Counted from the first letter of the stretch, positions 18,007 through 28,387 are shown. The stretch is 64,000 nt of DNA from Psychromonas sp. Urea-02u-13 (GCF_002835995.1 NZ_PJBZ01000034.1:39296-103295); one strand, 5' to 3'. A program made the numbers and translations. The notes: generated by a model from the sequence alone, not told the origin.

Positions 18007-20751
18007 TTATGAGGCTCCCAGATGATTAATCTGGCGAACATTTTTGACTGTTTGTAAGCGCATATATTCTTTAAACGCTTCCACTGTTTTTGGCTGTGCA
18101 AAATAATACCCTTGGAACTGTTCACAGCCTTTTTCAGTTAATAATTCCATTTGCTCTCTGTTTTCAACCCCTTCGGCGATCACGTTCAGGTCTAAGTGTT
18201 TAGCCATGGCAATAATGGTTTTAACAATCATGGCATTTTTAGGATCATGAACAATATCGCATACAAAGCTTTGATCTATTTTCAACTGACTTAATGGCAG
18301 CTCTTTAAGGTATTTTAGTGAAGAGTAACCGGTACCAAAATCGTCAATAGAGATGCTAACACCGAGTGATTTTAAGATGGTCATTTTGTTAATGGTATCT
18401 TTGATATCATCAATCACAATACCTTCTGTTATTTCAAGGGTGAGTTGATTTGCCGATAAATGATGTTTTTCAAGCGCTTCACGTATGGTATTCACAAAGT
18501 TGAGATGCCTGAATTGTTTAGGGCTCACATTGACTGAAATCTTATCTAAATAAATATTTTCTTCTGACCAGCGTTTAAATTGAGCACAACTTTCCTCTAA
18601 TACCCAAGTCCCTATTTCTATAATGAGGCCTGATTCTTCGGCAATACTAATAAACTCAAGAGGGGATAACAGACCTTTGATGGGATGCTTCCAGCGGATA
18701 AGTGCTTCAACACCAAAGCAGTGTCCTTTATTATCAACCTGTGGCTGATAGACCAAAAACAGCTCTTTACTGATTAATGCGACACGTAATGCTTCTTCAA
18801 TATCAACACGTTTGTGTGCTTGTTCTTGCATTTCAGTATTGAAGAAACAAAAACAATTTTTGCCTTTTTCTTTAGCGCGATACATTGCCGTGTCTGCTTG
18901 GCGGAGCAATTCATCGGAGTTACTCTTATGGCTGGCAAATACCGTGATGCCTACACTAATGGTCATGTGATGTGGGCTACCTTTGAGTATGATCGGCGCT
19001 TTCATGGCGTTGACCAGCTTTTGTGCAACCAGTGTGGATTCATGGTTAAGTTTTCGCGAGTAAGCTTGATTTTTAATGATCAATACCACGAACTCATCGC
19101 CGCCTAAGCGTGCCACGGTATCTTCAGCACGAATACAATCAGAAAAACGCTCAGAAACACGTAACAATAACTCGTCACCCATCGCATGACCCAAAGAATC
19201 ATTTATCCATTTAAAGTTGTCTAAATCAATGAATAACAAGGCGCCGTAAGACTGTTGTCTATCACACATTGCCAGTTTTTCGTTTAAGCGGTTAATCAGA
19301 AGACGACGATTAGGTAAACCGGTGAGAATGTCAAAATGTGCTAATTTCTCGATCTCTTTTTTGCTGGATAATAATTGCCCGGTACGCTGATTAAAAATTT
19401 CAACCAGTGAATTGAGCTCTCCTCTACCAGAAGTATTAAACAGTGCCATGTCTTCACTGCTGTTATTGTTATCGACTTGTGCTTGAACTTGTTTCGCTAA
19501 ATGACTAATAGGTGAAGTGACCACGTAGCGGATGAATAACCAAATAATGAAGATGGTAATAATTAATGCAACCAGTGTAGAAAGCATGAGGCGTTGATAG
19601 GTCGCGGTGATTTTTTCTATGCCGATGCTGTAGGGCATCACGGTAATAATTTTCCAATAGGTCTCGGGCATCATGGAAATAGAAACAAAAACGGGTTCGT
19701 TGAGTATCGGGTCGTTATCTAAAAACAGGTTGCTGCGTTTGGGTAACGCATTATTGCTGTCATTACGATTATTAAGCAGTGAGGCGACAACGAGATTAGC
19801 CTCTTGCTTGTTTATTTGATAACTCGCTAGTGCCATTGTATCGGTGAGTTTTTTACCAAATTGGCTGTTGTGTAATAGGTTTTCAAGTAAATCATTACGT
19901 TGTGAATCTAAAATATTGGAAAAGCTTTCAAATTGCGGGTGTTTTTTGGCCAGATCTTTATAATTTATAAAAGATTGTAATTCACTGCCATCTCTGTTTT
20001 TAACCGTTGTAATCACTTGTTGTATTTTTGGATAGGAAAGAAAGGTGCCATTACGATCAATCGCAAAAGCATAACCACTAAAGGAGCGGGTTGCTTCTTT
20101 TAATAGATGTTGCAGACCCAGTAGTTTTAAATCGATGGTGGCTACGCCGATATTTTTTTTATCTTTTATCAGTGGTGCACTGACGGTAACCATAGGTTGT
20201 AGCGAGTAAGGGTCGGTATATGATTTTGACCAGTACGTCTCACCTTCTAATAGGTGGGTAGCGGGTACATACCATTCTTCCTGATGGTAACCATTGCCTT
20301 GTGGTTGATTATAATCATCGTAAAAAGTCAGTTGGCCAAATTGATTACGTGCCCAGAAGAAACTATTGCGCTCTTTTTTTTCATCAAATTGATAAGGCGC
20401 AGGCCAAATTCCACCCCCTGCAATAAAGGCTTCTGTGCCTTTGTAATTGAGTAATTGTGGTACCAGTGAGTGGTATGATTCGTTTGTATTAGGCAGGGCT
20501 TCCGCTAAGTTAGCCATCGCATCCACTAGGGTTGCACTGAGTACCGTGTGTCTTTCTAACTCTGAAATGACTTGGTTATTGGCTTCGTTTAAGCGTAAAT
20601 AGGCTTCTTCTTCAATAATTTGATCACCGAAGGTTTTTAGTATCATAAAGACCGACAGGGCGATAAAGAAAAAAAGTACCACGAAGATAACTGCCATCTT
20701 AAACTGTAGACCGTCATACCATTTAAACGAAAACGTAGATTTATTGTCCAT
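18007..20751 (-). CDS. Cache-sensor GGDEF-EAL cyclic-di-GMP protein
   Basis: Inner-membrane signalling protein likely to make and/or degrade cyclic-di-GMP. Order: an N-terminal membrane helix (MAVIFVVLFFFIALSVFMIL), a periplasmic Cache-type sensor of about 340 residues (FWARNQFGQLTFYDDYNQPQG, then a YSLQPMVTVSAPLI block), a second helix (LVALIITIFIIWLFI), a HAMP-like linker, a GGDEF domain with intact RLGGDEF, and an EAL domain with EALIRW, the DDFGTGYSSLKYL loop and a VIAEGVE block. Both catalytic signatures are intact, so direction cannot be told from sequence. I prefer the ATG at 20751, preceded by GGTGA; an in-frame ATG at 20829 would add 26 polar residues. Confidence 0.93.
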   Translation of the reverse strand: MDNKSTFSFKWYDGLQFKMAVIFVVLFFFIALSVFMILKTFGDQIIEEEAYLRLNEANNQVISELERHTVLSATLVDAMANLAEALPNTNESYHSLVPQLLNYKGTEAFIAGGGIWPAPYQFDEKKERNSFFWARNQFGQLTFYDDYNQPQGNGYHQEEWYVPATHLLEGETYWSKSYTDPYSLQPMVTVSAPLIKDKKNIGVATIDLKLLGLQHLLKEATRSFSGYAFAIDRNGTFLSYPKIQQVITTVKNRDGSELQSFINYKDLAKKHPQFESFSNILDSQRNDLLENLLHNSQFGKKLTDTMALASYQINKQEANLVVASLLNNRNDSNNALPKRSNLFLDNDPILNEPVFVSISMMPETYWKIITVMPYSIGIEKITATYQRLMLSTLVALIITIFIIWLFIRYVVTSPISHLAKQVQAQVDNNNSSEDMALFNTSGRGELNSLVEIFNQRTGQLLSSKKEIEKLAHFDILTGLPNRRLLINRLNEKLAMCDRQQSYGALLFIDLDNFKWINDSLGHAMGDELLLRVSERFSDCIRAEDTVARLGGDEFVVLIIKNQAYSRKLNHESTLVAQKLVNAMKAPIILKGSPHHMTISVGITVFASHKSNSDELLRQADTAMYRAKEKGKNCFCFFNTEMQEQAHKRVDIEEALRVALISKELFLVYQPQVDNKGHCFGVEALIRWKHPIKGLLSPLEFISIAEESGLIIEIGTWVLEESCAQFKRWSEENIYLDKISVNVSPKQFRHLNFVNTIREALEKHHLSANQLTLEITEGIVIDDIKDTINKMTILKSLGVSISIDDFGTGYSSLKYLKELPLSQLKIDQSFVCDIVHDPKNAMIVKTIIAMAKHLDLNVIAEGVENREQMELLTEKGCEQFQGYYFAQPKTVEAFKEYMRLQTVKNVRQINHLGAS

Positions 20752-20829
20752 TACATCACCAGAGTTGAATGAGTTTGATATTTTATCAGGCACGCTATTA
20801 TTAGCATGGCTAGAATATGAGTTAAGCAC

Positions 20830-21225
20830 ACATCAAAATTAATGCTTATAAAAAGTCAATAATTTACAAAACTTACAAGTCAGGTCAATGATAAGCCACA
20901 GTTTATTGCGAATAACCAATTTGACAATAAATTCACGTTTTTATTGTGGGCGTACTAATACTCTACTGTTATCTGCAATAACGCCGGTTTACCTGTTGGC
21001 GAGAGTTTGAGCTTTGATTAATAAGCATACTGACAACACATTAATAATTGATTAATAAAAGCGCGTATTAACGTGATCTGCATCTAAAACAAATAAGTAA
21101 TGTAATGTTTTAATTCAGTTGTTGTGATCAATGTCCTACCTGTGTAATCTGTTGCGACTTTCAGGTCTTGGTTTTCACAACCAGAGTCTATTTTCTAAAT
21201 TAATTTTATATATAAAGGATATCTG
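20830..21225. promoter_or_regulatory. Divergent region before ackA
   Basis: This 396-base gap separates the GGDEF-EAL gene (minus) from ackA (plus) and should hold both promoters. It contains TTGTGATCAATG near 21120, which is partly like a CRP/FNR half site, and TTGATTAATAA motifs near 21015 and 21049. None matches well enough to assign. AAGGA before 21226 is the ackA ribosome site. No gene is seen. Confidence 0.4.
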
Positions 21226-22422
21226 ATGAGCAATAAGCTGATCCTAGTACTTAACTGCGGTAGTTCTTCATTAAAGTTCGCAATCATTGATAGCGAAAAT
21301 GGAGATGAAAAATTATCTGGCCTTGCTGAATGTTTACATTTAGAAAATGCTTCAATGAAATGGAAGTTAGAGGGTGTAAAAGGGAAAGCTGAGCTAGGTA
21401 ATGGCGCTGCACATAAAGAAGCATTATCTTACATCGTAGATGAAATCTTAGGCGATAAAGCTGAGCTAAAAGCAAGCTTACACGCTATCGGCCATCGTGT
21501 AGTACACGGCGGCGAGAAGTTTACTGCTTCTGCTGTTATCACTGATGACGTGATGAAGGGTATTAAAGAATGTATCGCATTAGCGCCTCTACATAATCCT
21601 GCACACATCGTGGGTATTGAAGCTGCACAACAAGCATTCCCTGCATTACAAAATGTAGCTGTGTTTGATACTGCTTACCACCAGACTATGCCTGAGCAAG
21701 CTTACCTTTACGCACTGCCGTACAAGTTATACTCACAACACGGTATTCGTCGTTACGGTATGCACGGAACAAGCCATTACTTTATCAGCCTAGAAGCCGC
21801 TAAAGTACTTAACAAGCCAGTTGAAGAGCTAAACATTATCAATTGTCATTTAGGCAATGGCGGTAGTGTTTGTGCAATTAAAAACGGTAAATCTGTAGAT
21901 ACTTCAATGGGTATGACACCACTTGAAGGTTTAGTAATGGGAACACGTTGTGGTGATATCGACCCTGCAATCATCTTCCATTTACACGATGAGTTAGGTT
22001 ACAGCGTTGCAGAAATCAACACTATGCTAACAAAAGAATCTGGTTTATTAGGTTTAACTGAAATCACAAGTGACTGTCGTTTCGTTGAAGATAACTACGA
22101 TACTGAACTTGTTGCAAAACGTGCAATGGACCTTTATTGCTACCGTTTAGCTAAATACATCGCAGGTTACACTGCTGCATTAGACGGCCGTTTAGACGCT
22201 GTTGTATTTACAGGTGGCATCGGCGAAAACTCTGCGCCAATTCGTGAACTAACGTTGAACCGTTTAAGCCTTCTTGGTTTTAAAGTAAATGATGAAGCAA
22301 ACACAGCGTTCCGTTTTGGTAAAGAAGGTATTATTACTGAAGCTGACAGCACAGTTGCGATGGTCATTTCAACAAACGAAGAATTAGTGATTGCACAAGA
22401 TACGTTCTCACTAACAAAATAA
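21226..22422 (+). CDS. ackA: Acetate kinase
   Basis: Interconverts acetate plus ATP and acetyl phosphate plus ADP, for overflow metabolism and acetate use. The 398-residue ASKHA-fold protein has [11 protein letters not shown] at the N-terminus, the GHRVVHGGE motif, [22 protein letters not shown] and the C-terminal GGIGENS adenosine loop. An AAGGATATCTG ribosome site precedes the ATG. The usual partner pta is not next to it; a separate terminator follows, so it is a single-gene unit here. Confidence 0.97.
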   Translation: MSNKLILVLNCGSSSLKFAIIDSENGDEKLSGLAECLHLENASMKWKLEGVKGKAELGNGAAHKEALSYIVDEILGDKAELKASLHAIGHRVVHGGEKFTASAVITDDVMKGIKECIALAPLHNPAHIVGIEAAQQAFPALQNVAVFDTAYHQTMPEQAYLYALPYKLYSQHGIRRYGMHGTSHYFISLEAAKVLNKPVEELNIINCHLGNGGSVCAIKNGKSVDTSMGMTPLEGLVMGTRCGDIDPAIIFHLHDELGYSVAEINTMLTKESGLLGLTEITSDCRFVEDNYDTELVAKRAMDLYCYRLAKYIAGYTAALDGRLDAVVFTGGIGENSAPIRELTLNRLSLLGFKVNDEANTAFRFGKEGIITEADSTVAMVISTNEELVIAQDTFSLTK

Positions 22423-22445
22423 CTATCTGTAAAGATATGTGAATT

Positions 22446-22473
22446 AAAAAACCAGCGCTTAGCTGGTTTTTTT
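22446..22473 (+). terminator. ackA terminator
   Basis: AAAACCAGC / GCTGGTTTT stem with a T-run, about 25 bases after the ackA stop. Confidence 0.9.
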
Positions 22474-22796
22474 ATATCTATTAAAAACAGAGCATTTAAT
22501 ATCAATGACAATAAATAAACTGTCTGTTTTTTAAACATTCATGTGTCAAACTATGTCAGATGAACAGATTGTCACAAACGTTCACAACTGCGCTTATTTT
22601 TGGCAAACTTCAGACAACTCTTTTTGCTTTAATAAGCGCATTAGTTAAATCCACTGTATATATATAAATTAATTGATAACCATTTGTAATCACTATTAAA
22701 CCTACTTTAAGTATGTTAATTTCACGGCGCAATGGATTGCCCCTATTTTTTTTGCTATTCGCATTAATAACCCGTCAAAACCAGAAGAATCCAATA
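22474..22796. promoter_or_regulatory. Upstream region of the RND efflux pair
   Basis: About 320 AT-rich bases. It includes GTCACAAACGTTCACAAC near 22570 and a TATATATATAAATTAATTGA run near 22658 that could be a promoter. No regulator gene is adjacent, which is unusual for an RND pair. No gene is seen. Confidence 0.35.
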
Positions 22797-23957
22797 ATGA
22801 ATAAACCTGCTTTATTAACCTCGATACTTATCCTGTTTTCTGTATTAACAAGCTCAGTCGTAAGTGCAAAGCCTAATGCGCGTGGCAAAGCTCGTTCTGC
22901 TGTACCTGTTTATAGTGAGGTGGTTAATTACCATCAAGTATCACAAAGCTTGTCATTGATTGGAAAATTACAGTCGGATAATTTTGTCAGTATCGCCACA
23001 GAAGTGGCCGGAAAAGTCAGCTCCATTTCAGTAAAAGCCAACCAAAAAGTACAAGAAGGGCAACTGCTATTCACATTAGATGATAGAAAAGCACAAGCGG
23101 CTTTACTTGAAGCGCAGGCCTATTTAGCCGATGAAAAACGTAAATTGAGTGAATACAAACGTCTCGTAAAAAGCAATGCGGTGACACAATCAACGTTAGA
23201 TGCGCAAAGTGCGCTGGTGGATATTGCGCAGGCCCGTTTAACGGCGGCACAAACTGGGGTGAGTTATCATCATCTATTAGCACCTTTCTCTGGCACCATT
23301 GGTTTATTGGATTTCAGTCGTGGTCAAATGGTCTCGGTAGGCAGTGAATTATTAACCTTAGATGACTTATCGGTAATGCAATTGGACTTACAAATCCCAG
23401 AACGTTACCTGTCGTTAATCTCAAAAGGCATGAAAGTACAAGCGAAGAGCCGTGCTTGGGCCGGCGAATCATTTTCGGGTAAAGTGGTTGCTATCGATTC
23501 TCGTATTAACCCTGACACACTAAATTTGCGTATTCGTGTGCAGTTTGATAACCAAAATAACAAATTAAAACCGGGCATGATGATGTCTGCCGAAGTGGTA
23601 TTCCCTGCCATTAATGAACCCATTATCCCGGTGCAAGCATTAGAATATTCCGGCACTAAACGTTTTGTTTATCTGATTGATGCAACCAATAAAGTACGCC
23701 GCACAGAAGTGATGTTAGGCGGACGTATTAAAGACAGTGTGTTGATTGAATCGGGTATCGAGGTTGGCGCGCGTATCGTGGTACAAGGTTTAGTGAATAT
23801 GTCTGACGGTTTATTAATTAAAGACCTGAGTGAAAGTGAAGCTCTTAGCCAAGATAAAGATCTTAATGATAATAAAGTTCTTAGTGAAGATGAAGCTCTT
23901 AGCCAAGATAAAGCCCTTAGCGAAAATCTAATCACTAAAACCCAGGAGACTAAATAA
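22797..23957 (+). CDS. RND efflux periplasmic adaptor (membrane fusion protein)
   Basis: Links an inner-membrane RND pump to an outer-membrane channel. I start at the ATG at 22797, which gives a signal peptide (MNKPALLTSILILFSVLTSSVVSA), rather than at 22713. Domains in order: barrel-sandwich/lipoyl halves (IATEVAGKVSSISVKANQKVQEGQLLFTLD and APFSGTIGLLDFSRGQMV), an alpha hairpin between them, and a beta-barrel (GKVVAIDSRINPDTLNLRIRVQ). The last 40 residues are acidic repeats of the type LSxxxALSQDK. The stop overlaps the pump start by one base. Confidence 0.93.
   Translation: MNKPALLTSILILFSVLTSSVVSAKPNARGKARSAVPVYSEVVNYHQVSQSLSLIGKLQSDNFVSIATEVAGKVSSISVKANQKVQEGQLLFTLDDRKAQAALLEAQAYLADEKRKLSEYKRLVKSNAVTQSTLDAQSALVDIAQARLTAAQTGVSYHHLLAPFSGTIGLLDFSRGQMVSVGSELLTLDDLSVMQLDLQIPERYLSLISKGMKVQAKSRAWAGESFSGKVVAIDSRINPDTLNLRIRVQFDNQNNKLKPGMMMSAEVVFPAINEPIIPVQALEYSGTKRFVYLIDATNKVRRTEVMLGGRIKDSVLIESGIEVGARIVVQGLVNMSDGLLIKDLSESEALSQDKDLNDNKVLSEDEALSQDKALSENLITKTQETK
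23838..23913 (+). repeat. In-frame repeat in the adaptor C-terminus
   Basis: A 22-base segment at 23838-23859 recurs exactly at 23892-23913 (period 54 bases, 18 codons), and a degenerate LS-x-D unit lies between. It encodes the EALSQDK repeats of the adaptor tail. Confidence 0.85.
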
Positions 23958-26900
23958 TGTGGATCTCCGATACCGCCGTTAAGCGTCCGGTTGTTGCAAT
24001 TGTATTAAGTCTTTTATTATGTGTCTTTGGGTTTGTTTCCTTTGAAAAACTCGCCGTACGTGAGATGCCCGATATAGAAAGCCCAGTTGTTACTGTGATG
24101 ACTCGTTATGATGGGGCTGCAGCTTCCATCATGGAAAGTCAGGTAACCTCGATCATTGAAGATCAAATCACTGGTATCAGTGGTATTGATGAAATTCAGT
24201 CCGTGACGCGTAATGGTATGTCGCGTATTACCGTGACTTTCGATTTAAGCTGGGATTTAACCGAAGGGGTCAGTGATATACGTGATGCGGTCGAAAAAGC
24301 CAAACGTAACTTACCTGATCAAATTGACGATCCCATTGTGTCTAAAAACAACGGCAGTGGCGAGCCGTCGATTTACATCAACTTAAACTCCAATAAAATG
24401 GATCGTGTGCAATTAACCGATTATGCGCAACGTGTCTTAGAAGATAGATTTAGCTTAATCACGGGTGTTAGTTCTGTTGATCTTAGTGGCGGTTTATACA
24501 AGGTTATGTACATTAAATTGTTTCCTGATTTGATGGCGGGCAGGGGTGTTACCAGTAACGATATTATTGATGTATTAAAAGAGGAAAACGTTGAGAACCC
24601 AGGCGGCGAAGTACGTAACGATACAACCGTAATGTCAGTACGTACCGCACGTTTATATGCACAACCGAGTGATTTTGATTATTTAGTGGTGCGTAAAGCA
24701 AAAGATGGCACACCTATCTATCTCAAAGATGTAGCAAAAGTGACCATTGGCGCGGAAAATGAAAACTCCTCTTTTAAAAGTAATGGTGAAGTTAATTTAA
24801 GTTTAGGTATCGTGCCACAATCCGATGCAAACCCACTTGATGTGGCGATTGAAGTGCGTCAAGAAGTCGAAAAAATTCAAGCCTTTTTACCCGAAGGCAC
24901 CACTCTGTACGTGGATTATGACTCGACTGTGTTCATCGAAAAATCAATTTCTGAAGTGTATAACAGCCTGTTTATCACCGGTGGATTAGTAGTCTTAGTG
25001 CTGTACATCTTTATTGGCCAAGCACGTGCGACGATTATCCCTGCGATTACTGTGCCCGTGTCTTTAATATCTTCATTTATCGCTGCCTATTATTTTGGTT
25101 TTTCAATTAACCTGATCACCTTGATGGCACTTATTTTATCTATTGGGCTGGTGGTGGATGACGCCATCGTGGTGGTTGAAAATATATTCCATCATATGGA
25201 ACGTGGTGAACCCCCTTTATTAGCGGCCTACAAAGGCACACGTGAAGTAGGTTTTGCGGTTGTGGCAACGACATTGGTATTAGTGATGGTGTTTCTGCCT
25301 ATTTCGTTTATGGATGGCATGGTGGGATTATTGTTCACCGAGTTTTCGGTATTGCTGGCAATGTCGGTGATTTTCTCTTCATTGATTGCGTTAACACTGA
25401 CACCCGTACTGGCCAGTAAAATACTTAAAACAAAGACTAAACCGAGCCGTTTTAATCAAAAAGTAGAATCATTCTTTCAATCTTTAGAAGCGAGTTATCG
25501 TCGACTTGTGATTAAGGCGGTGCAATTTCGTTATATCGCGCCAGTGATTATTATCGCCTGTATTGCCGGTAGTTTTGTGCTGATGCAGCAAGTGCCATCA
25601 CAATTAGCACCAAAGGAAGACAGAGGGGTATTATTTGCTTTCGTAAAAGGGGCTGAAGGCACCAGTTACAACCGTATGACTGCCAATATGGATATCGTTG
25701 AAGAACGAATTATGCCCTTAATAGGCCAAGGGGTTATTAAATCCTTTAGCACTCAAGCCCCCGCTTTTGGTGGTAATGCCGGAGACCAAACCGGTTTTGT
25801 TATCATGGTGTTAGAAGACTGGCAAGACAGAAGTGCCAATGTCACAGAGGCCTTAGCGATGGTCAACAATGCCTTAAAAGATATTCCCGATGTACGCGTG
25901 TGGGCAATGATGCCGGGCTTTCGAGGCGGATCTAGCGACCCTGTGCAGTTTGTTTTGGGGGGTTCTGATTACCCTGAACTACAAAAATGGGCTGAATTAT
26001 TAAGACTCAAAGCGGAAGACGCCGGTGTACTGATGGCAGGAGACATTGATTATTCAGAAAAAACGCCAGAGCTAGTGGTCAACATGAACCAGCAACGTGC
26101 TGCGGAATTAGGCATTAGCGTTAATGATATCTCAAGTACCTTAGAGATAATGTTAGGCGGGCGTACTGAAACCAGTTATATCGAGCGTGGTGAAGAATAT
26201 GATGTTTACCTGCGTGGTGACGAAAATAGCTTTAACAATGTCAGCGATTTAAGCCAGATATATATGCGCAGCGCTAAGGGTGATCTGATTACTCTGGATA
26301 CCATTACCGAAATTGAAGAGATTGCCTCGGCGAATAAACTTTCTCATTATAATAAACAGAAATCGATCACGCTGTCGGGCAGTGTCGGTGAAGGTTATAC
26401 GTTAGGCGAAGTCTTAGATTATTTAGACCAACTGGCGATTGCTGAATTACCTGAAGATATCGCTATCTCTTATTCTGGTGAATCAAAAGATTACAAAGAA
26501 AATAGTAGCAGTGTATTGATTGTATTTGGTTTAGCGTTATTGGTCGCTTATTTAGTCTTAGCTGCACAATTTGAAAGTTTTATTAATCCTTTGGTGGTGA
26601 TTTTTACCGTACCGATGGGTGTGTTTGGTGGTTTCATCGGTTTGTATTTCATGTCACAGGGGCTCAATATTTATAGCCAAATTGGTATGATCATGCTGAT
26701 CGGTATGGTGACCAAAAACGGTATTTTAATTGTTGAGTTTGCCAACCAATTACGCGACCAAGGGGTTGAGTTAGAGCAAGCCATTATTGATGCTTCAGCG
26801 CGCCGTTTACGTCCTATTTTAATGACTGCCTTTACCACACTGGCGGGCGCAATTCCGTTGTTATTATCAACCGGAGCAGGCGCTGAAAGTCGTATTGCGG

Positions 26901-27076
26901 TGGGCACAGTTATCTTCTTTGGTATGGCATTCGCCACCTTAGTGACGTTATTGGTTATTCCTGCGATGTATCGTTTGATTTCTGGTGCGACACATTCACC
27001 CGGTCATGTTGAAGCGATGTTGGATTTAGAACTGCAACAAGCATCGCTTGAAAAGCAAGCTAAAAGCCTGTCTTAA
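23957..27076 (+). CDS. RND efflux pump permease (HAE1/AcrB-like)
   Basis: Inner-membrane proton-driven pump exporting drugs or other amphiphiles, working with the adaptor just upstream. The 1039-residue protein shows the RND layout: helix 1 (PVVAIVLSLLLCVFGFVSF), a large periplasmic loop, TM2-6 with GLVVDDAIVVVENIFHHMERG holding the paired proton-relay aspartates, then a second half starting near residue 520 with the GMVTKNGILIVEFANQLRDQG motif. CAGGAG lies 8 bases before the ATG. No outer-membrane TolC-type gene is nearby, so it probably uses a channel encoded elsewhere. The substrate cannot be told. Confidence 0.95.
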   Translation: MWISDTAVKRPVVAIVLSLLLCVFGFVSFEKLAVREMPDIESPVVTVMTRYDGAAASIMESQVTSIIEDQITGISGIDEIQSVTRNGMSRITVTFDLSWDLTEGVSDIRDAVEKAKRNLPDQIDDPIVSKNNGSGEPSIYINLNSNKMDRVQLTDYAQRVLEDRFSLITGVSSVDLSGGLYKVMYIKLFPDLMAGRGVTSNDIIDVLKEENVENPGGEVRNDTTVMSVRTARLYAQPSDFDYLVVRKAKDGTPIYLKDVAKVTIGAENENSSFKSNGEVNLSLGIVPQSDANPLDVAIEVRQEVEKIQAFLPEGTTLYVDYDSTVFIEKSISEVYNSLFITGGLVVLVLYIFIGQARATIIPAITVPVSLISSFIAAYYFGFSINLITLMALILSIGLVVDDAIVVVENIFHHMERGEPPLLAAYKGTREVGFAVVATTLVLVMVFLPISFMDGMVGLLFTEFSVLLAMSVIFSSLIALTLTPVLASKILKTKTKPSRFNQKVESFFQSLEASYRRLVIKAVQFRYIAPVIIIACIAGSFVLMQQVPSQLAPKEDRGVLFAFVKGAEGTSYNRMTANMDIVEERIMPLIGQGVIKSFSTQAPAFGGNAGDQTGFVIMVLEDWQDRSANVTEALAMVNNALKDIPDVRVWAMMPGFRGGSSDPVQFVLGGSDYPELQKWAELLRLKAEDAGVLMAGDIDYSEKTPELVVNMNQQRAAELGISVNDISSTLEIMLGGRTETSYIERGEEYDVYLRGDENSFNNVSDLSQIYMRSAKGDLITLDTITEIEEIASANKLSHYNKQKSITLSGSVGEGYTLGEVLDYLDQLAIAELPEDIAISYSGESKDYKENSSSVLIVFGLALLVAYLVLAAQFESFINPLVVIFTVPMGVFGGFIGLYFMSQGLNIYSQIGMIMLIGMVTKNGILIVEFANQLRDQGVELEQAIIDASARRLRPILMTAFTTLAGAIPLLLSTGAGAESRIAVGTVIFFGMAFATLVTLLVIPAMYRLISGATHSPGHVEAMLDLELQQASLEKQAKSLS

Positions 27077-27092
27077 AAGCGTGGTAACGGGT

Positions 27093-27144
27093 ATATAACA
27101 ACACAGGAAATGTAGCCTAAGAGGGCTAGCTTGTGTTGTTATAT
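27093..27144 (+). terminator. Long hairpin after the RND pump gene
   Basis: A perfect 13-base inverted repeat (ATATAACAACACA / TGTGTTGTTATAT) with an inner TAGCC / GGCTA stem, 16 bases after the stop codon. There is no clear T-run, so it may be a transcript-end stabiliser or a factor-assisted terminator. Confidence 0.65.
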
Positions 27145-27385
27145 CGTCGCTTTATTACACTTTTGTTGTTTTTGTAAACAAATAAGCAAAAAAATAGCCT
27201 GATAAAACCCAGTAATGAAAAGTTTGTGATATATTCCTGCTCAAATTTGTAGGTTAACAAAAAAATGATGGACGGATATCTGTCATTTATTTATCGCGCA
27301 TTTGATTTAGATCCTACTAGGATGGCATTAGTCAGTGTAATATTGCGAAAATTTGAATAAGTCACTGTAATAAGAGGGAATAATT
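27145..27385. promoter_or_regulatory. Upstream region of nagK with a possible short leader frame
   Basis: AT-rich promoter region. It holds a 31-codon frame, ATG at 27265 to TAA at 27358-27360 (MMDGYLSFIYRAFDLDPTR...), ending 25 bases before nagK. It has only a weak AGG ribosome site, and I do not claim it as a gene. Sites for a NagC-type repressor would be expected here, but I cannot identify one. Confidence 0.35.
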
Positions 27386-28291
27386 ATGTTGTATGGATTT
27401 GATGTTGGCGGCACTAAGATTGCGTTTGCTGTGTATGACCAAGACCTAAATTGTCTGTTTGAAGATCAAACACCAACACCGCATGATTATGCTTCGTTTA
27501 TTACCACGATCAGTGACATGGTTCGCCAAGCGGACACTAAGTTTTCTGTTAAAGGCCAAGTCGGTTTAGGTTTTCCTGGTGCCATTAACCCAGAAGATAT
27601 GACTCTAAATTGTGCCAATGTACCTGCGATTAAAGGTCGTCCCCTTATTCATGATTTATCCGTTTCATTAGAGCGTGATATCAAACTTGAAAATGACGCA
27701 AACTGTTTCTTACTGTCTGAATGTTTTGGCGGTAGTGCGGACGGTTGTGCGACGGTATTAGGTGTTACATTAGGCACCGGTGTCGGTGGTGCGCTTTTTG
27801 TTAATGGAGAAATTCTTACGGGTAAAAACTCTTTTGCCGGTGAAATTGGTCATTATCCATTACCTGCTACATTATTAAAAAAATACCCAGAATTACCTGA
27901 TTTAACCTGTGGCTGTGGGCGTCAAATGTGTCTAGAGCTTTATGTTTCAGGCACGGGTTTGGGTAACTTGTATAAACACTATGCAAAAGAGCCACTTAAA
28001 GGGCCTGCGATTCTTGAAAAATTCCGCGCTGGTGATAAAACCGCGAAGAAAGTCATCGATATCTACTTTGATATTCTTGCTGCCGGAGTGGGCACCGCAA
28101 TGATGGTCTTAGACGCTGATGCTATTGTATTTGGTGGTGGTTTATCTAAGTTTGAACTGCTAGTGGAAGAGTTTACTAAACGCCTTCCTGCTCATCTATT
28201 AAACGATGTACAATTACCTGTGATTGTTAAAGCCAAATTTGGTGGCGAAGGTGGCGTTCGTGGGGCTGCATTACTGAATCACAAAAGATAA
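27386..28291 (+). CDS. nagK: N-acetylglucosamine kinase (ROK family)
   Basis: Phosphorylates GlcNAc to GlcNAc-6-phosphate in the cytosol, for amino-sugar salvage from peptidoglycan or chitin. The 301 residues have the phosphate loop DVGGTKIAFAV, LENDANCFLLSE with the catalytic Asp, LGTGVGGALFVNGE, the ROK signature GEIGHYPLP and the zinc cysteines CGCGRQMCLELYVSGTG. It aligns end to end with E. coli NagK (303 residues). An AGAGGGA ribosome site precedes it. It is followed by a terminator and then the Mks/Wadjet operon. Confidence 0.93.
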   Translation: MLYGFDVGGTKIAFAVYDQDLNCLFEDQTPTPHDYASFITTISDMVRQADTKFSVKGQVGLGFPGAINPEDMTLNCANVPAIKGRPLIHDLSVSLERDIKLENDANCFLLSECFGGSADGCATVLGVTLGTGVGGALFVNGEILTGKNSFAGEIGHYPLPATLLKKYPELPDLTCGCGRQMCLELYVSGTGLGNLYKHYAKEPLKGPAILEKFRAGDKTAKKVIDIYFDILAAGVGTAMMVLDADAIVFGGGLSKFELLVEEFTKRLPAHLLNDVQLPVIVKAKFGGEGGVRGAALLNHKR

Positions 28292-28351
28292 TTTTTATTT
28301 TATTTTTTGTTTTCTAACCGCTTGTTATTTGAGCTGCAAAAACGCTATTTT

Positions 28352-28387
28352 AAAGCCGATGAAGTGTAAAATTTCATCGGCTTTTTT
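28352..28387 (+). terminator. nagK terminator
   Basis: AAAGCCGATGAA / TTTCATCGGCTTT stem with a T-run, about 60 bases after the nagK stop. It isolates nagK from the defence operon. Confidence 0.92.
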
